A stretch of DNA of 64,000 bases, taken from NCBI GenBank assembly GCA_023548195.1, contig JAJHZJ010000399.1, positions 10,369,820 through 10,433,819 of the forward strand, written 5' to 3'. The notes beneath the pieces are model-generated. The model did not search any database. It was not told the origin of the DNA and saw only the letters and a program-made list of their open reading frames with translations. The translations under genes and the position numbers were made by a program. Source of the DNA: Bettongia penicillata ogilbyi (Eukaryota > Chordata > Mammalia > Diprotodontia > Potoroidae). Position 1 is the first letter of the stretch. The number at the start of each line of letters is the position of its first letter. This document shows, piece by piece, positions 62,201-64,000 of this stretch.

Positions 62201-64000
62201 GCAGTGAAGTCCATACAATCAATGCTAGTTACCCGGGAGATACTTGCAGGTACACCATTCTCCATTGCTCCATTGGCCAACATGGAAGGTGTATTTGAAG
62301 ATAACTCAAGATATACACTGAATACTAAGAAAAGATTACGTTGTCAACACTGACTCCCTAAAATGTCTGCAAGTATTTGATCCACTTGACTCTTCTCTCC
62401 TTTTCCTGCTTGTGATATCAGTATTGAACTTTTTCCCTCTTGATGCCCATAGGAATCCAAATAAGCGCGTTTGGACAGTTCACATAAAGAGACAACTCCG
62501 AAGTAATCTATGCAAAGGCTAAACCTCCAAATACCTTATCTACAGCAGTCAAGTTCATACAAGTTGCCCTAGATACCTGGGAGATACTTGCAAATACACC
62601 ATTCTACACCGGCCAAAATGGAAGGTGTATTTGAGGACAACTCAAGAAATACATTGAATACTAACAAGATATTACCTTGTCAGGACTGACTCGCTAAACT
62701 CCCTGCAAGTATCATATCAACTTAAATTTTCTATCATTTTCCTGCTTGTGATATGAGAATTTAGCTGATTTCTTATTGAAGCCCATAGGAATCCAGATAA
62801 ACGCACGTTGACAGTTCACTTAGAGAAACAACTCTGAAGTAATCTATGCAAAGGGTCAACCGCCACATACCTTCTCTACAGGCGTAAAGTCCATACAAGT
62901 AACGCTAGTTACCTTGGAGTTATTGGCAAATACACCATTCTAATTGCTTTTTTGGCCAACATGGAAGATATATTTGAGGCAATCTCATGAAATACATTGA
63001 ACAGTAAGAAGATATTACGTTGTCAACACTGACTCCCTGAACTGTCTGCTAGTATTATATCAACTTGAGTCTTCTCTCTTTTTCCTGCTGGTGATATCAT
63101 TATTTAACTTTTTCCCTATTGAAGCCCATAGGAATGGAAAGAAACGCATTTGGGCAGTTCACGTAAAGAGAAAACTCTAACACATGTAAACGGAAAACCT
63201 CCACATATTTTATGTACAAGAATGAATTCGTTACAAGCCATGTAAGTTACCTGGGAGATAGTTGCACATCTCCAGTGGCCGAGATGGAAAATTTCCTAGA
63301 AGATTACGAAACGAATACTTGAAACACTAAGAAGATTTATTGTCCGGAATGACTCCCTAAACTGTGTGCAAGTATTATATCAACTTGACTCGTATATTTT
63401 TACTGCTTCTTATATGAGCATTTAGATTTTGTTTTTGAAGCTCATAGGATTCGAAAAAAGGTATTTTGGGAAGTCACCTAAAGAGAAAACTCTGAAGTAA
63501 TATATGTAAATGTAAACGTCCACATATCTAACCTTTGATAAGACCTATCAAAGCTATGCCAGTTACCGGAGAGATAGTTGCAAATACACTATTCTCCATT
63601 GCTCCGTTGGACCAAAAGGAATATTTATTTGAAGATAATTAGAAATACATTGCGTACTTAGATTATATTTCCAGGACTGACACCCTATCAGGTCTCCCAG
63701 AATGCTATCAACTTGAACCTTCAACCCTTTTTTTCTGCTTTTTATACCAGTATTAAATGTTTGTTTGATGGAAGCCCATAGGATTCCAAATAATGCATTG
63801 TGGCAGTTCATCTAAAACGAAAACTCTGAAGTAATATATGTAAAGGGAAATGCTCCACATATCTTATGTACAGCATTGAAGTCAATGCAAACTATGCTAG
63901 TTCCCTGGGAGATAGTTGGAAATAAACCATTCTCCCTTGCTCCAGTGGCCATAATGGAAAATTTATTGGAAGATTACTCAACAAATTCTTGGAACACTTA
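59297..64000 (-). repeat. Tandem satellite of ~335-bp monomers (right arm)
   Basis: Inverted copy of the inner part of the left satellite array (32,365-37,079); about 14 monomers, and it continues past the window. Anchors (CCATTCTCCATTGCTCC or equivalent) lie near 59,360, 59,700, 60,035, 60,380, 60,715, 61,050, 61,390, 61,845, 62,260, 62,600, 62,940, 63,265, 63,595 and 63,935. The irregular partial monomers near 61,600-61,680 and 62,160-62,200 mirror those of the left arm one for one, so the array was inverted-duplicated as a unit. Confidence 0.9.

Larger units (their letters stand above)
56797..64000 (-). repeat. Right arm of large inverted repeat (continues beyond the window)
   Basis: Partner of 32,365-39,588. 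The spacer between the arms, 39,589-56,796, is the inverted composite array plus about 1.35 kb of L1 ORF2 (55,446-56,796) that has no counterpart on the left. The outer end is not reached; the left partner sequence outward of 32,365 is available to be matched by whatever lies beyond 64,000. Confidence 0.9.

Overview
This is a vertebrate, almost certainly mammalian and probably marsupial, genomic window made of repeats. I find no intact protein-coding gene, no rRNA or tRNA gene and no prokaryotic feature. The mammalian call rests on antisense MIR SINEs inside the array blocks and on LINE-1 ORF1, ORF2 and 5'UTR-like remnants. The marsupial call is inference: the wording of the LINE-1 remnants (for example the ORF2 C-terminal strings at 28.7-29.7 kb and the ORF1-only element at 26.3-28.7 kb) resembles metatherian L1/HAL1 families as I remember them. 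The species cannot be named.

Layout. (1) 1-20,920: a composite tandem array in which diverged CA/CATA microsatellite tracts (0.8-2.9 kb) alternate with a ~0.93-kb non-microsatellite block carrying an antisense MIR; eight block copies are present, two of them truncated. Inside the tracts lies an ~80-bp module with a perfect hairpin and usually a CACGTG core. (2) 20,921-21,485: an L1 ORF2 piece plus an unidentified ~400-bp segment. (3) 21,486-29,663: older interspersed DNA with L1 fragments, a probable solo LTR and an ORF1-only L1 (HAL1-like). (4) 29,664-37,079: a tandem satellite of ~335-bp monomers, about 22 copies. (5) 37,080-39,588, minus strand: a GC-rich L1 5'UTR-like segment, the unidentified segment again, and L1 ORF2. 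(6) 39,589-55,403: the composite array again in reverse orientation (TG on the plus strand), with seven block copies. (7) 55,404-59,296, plus strand: L1 ORF2, the unidentified segment and the GC-rich segment. (8) 59,297-64,000: the 335-bp satellite inverted, continuing past the window.

Parts 4-5 and 7-8 form a large inverted repeat. Its arms, about 32,365-39,588 and 56,797-64,000, are about 97-98% identical by eye, and the reversed composite array lies between them. The composite array in part 1 is also inverted relative to part 6, so most components occur in both orientations. The central array shows a three-unit higher-order repeat with a period of about 5.8-5.9 kb.

Nothing here looks like a gene system. 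What is worth following up is genome architecture: a nested palindrome, an unusual microsatellite/MIR composite satellite with higher-order structure, a 335-bp satellite, and dispersed hairpin/E-box modules. Identities and monomer counts are estimates made by eye, without alignment software.
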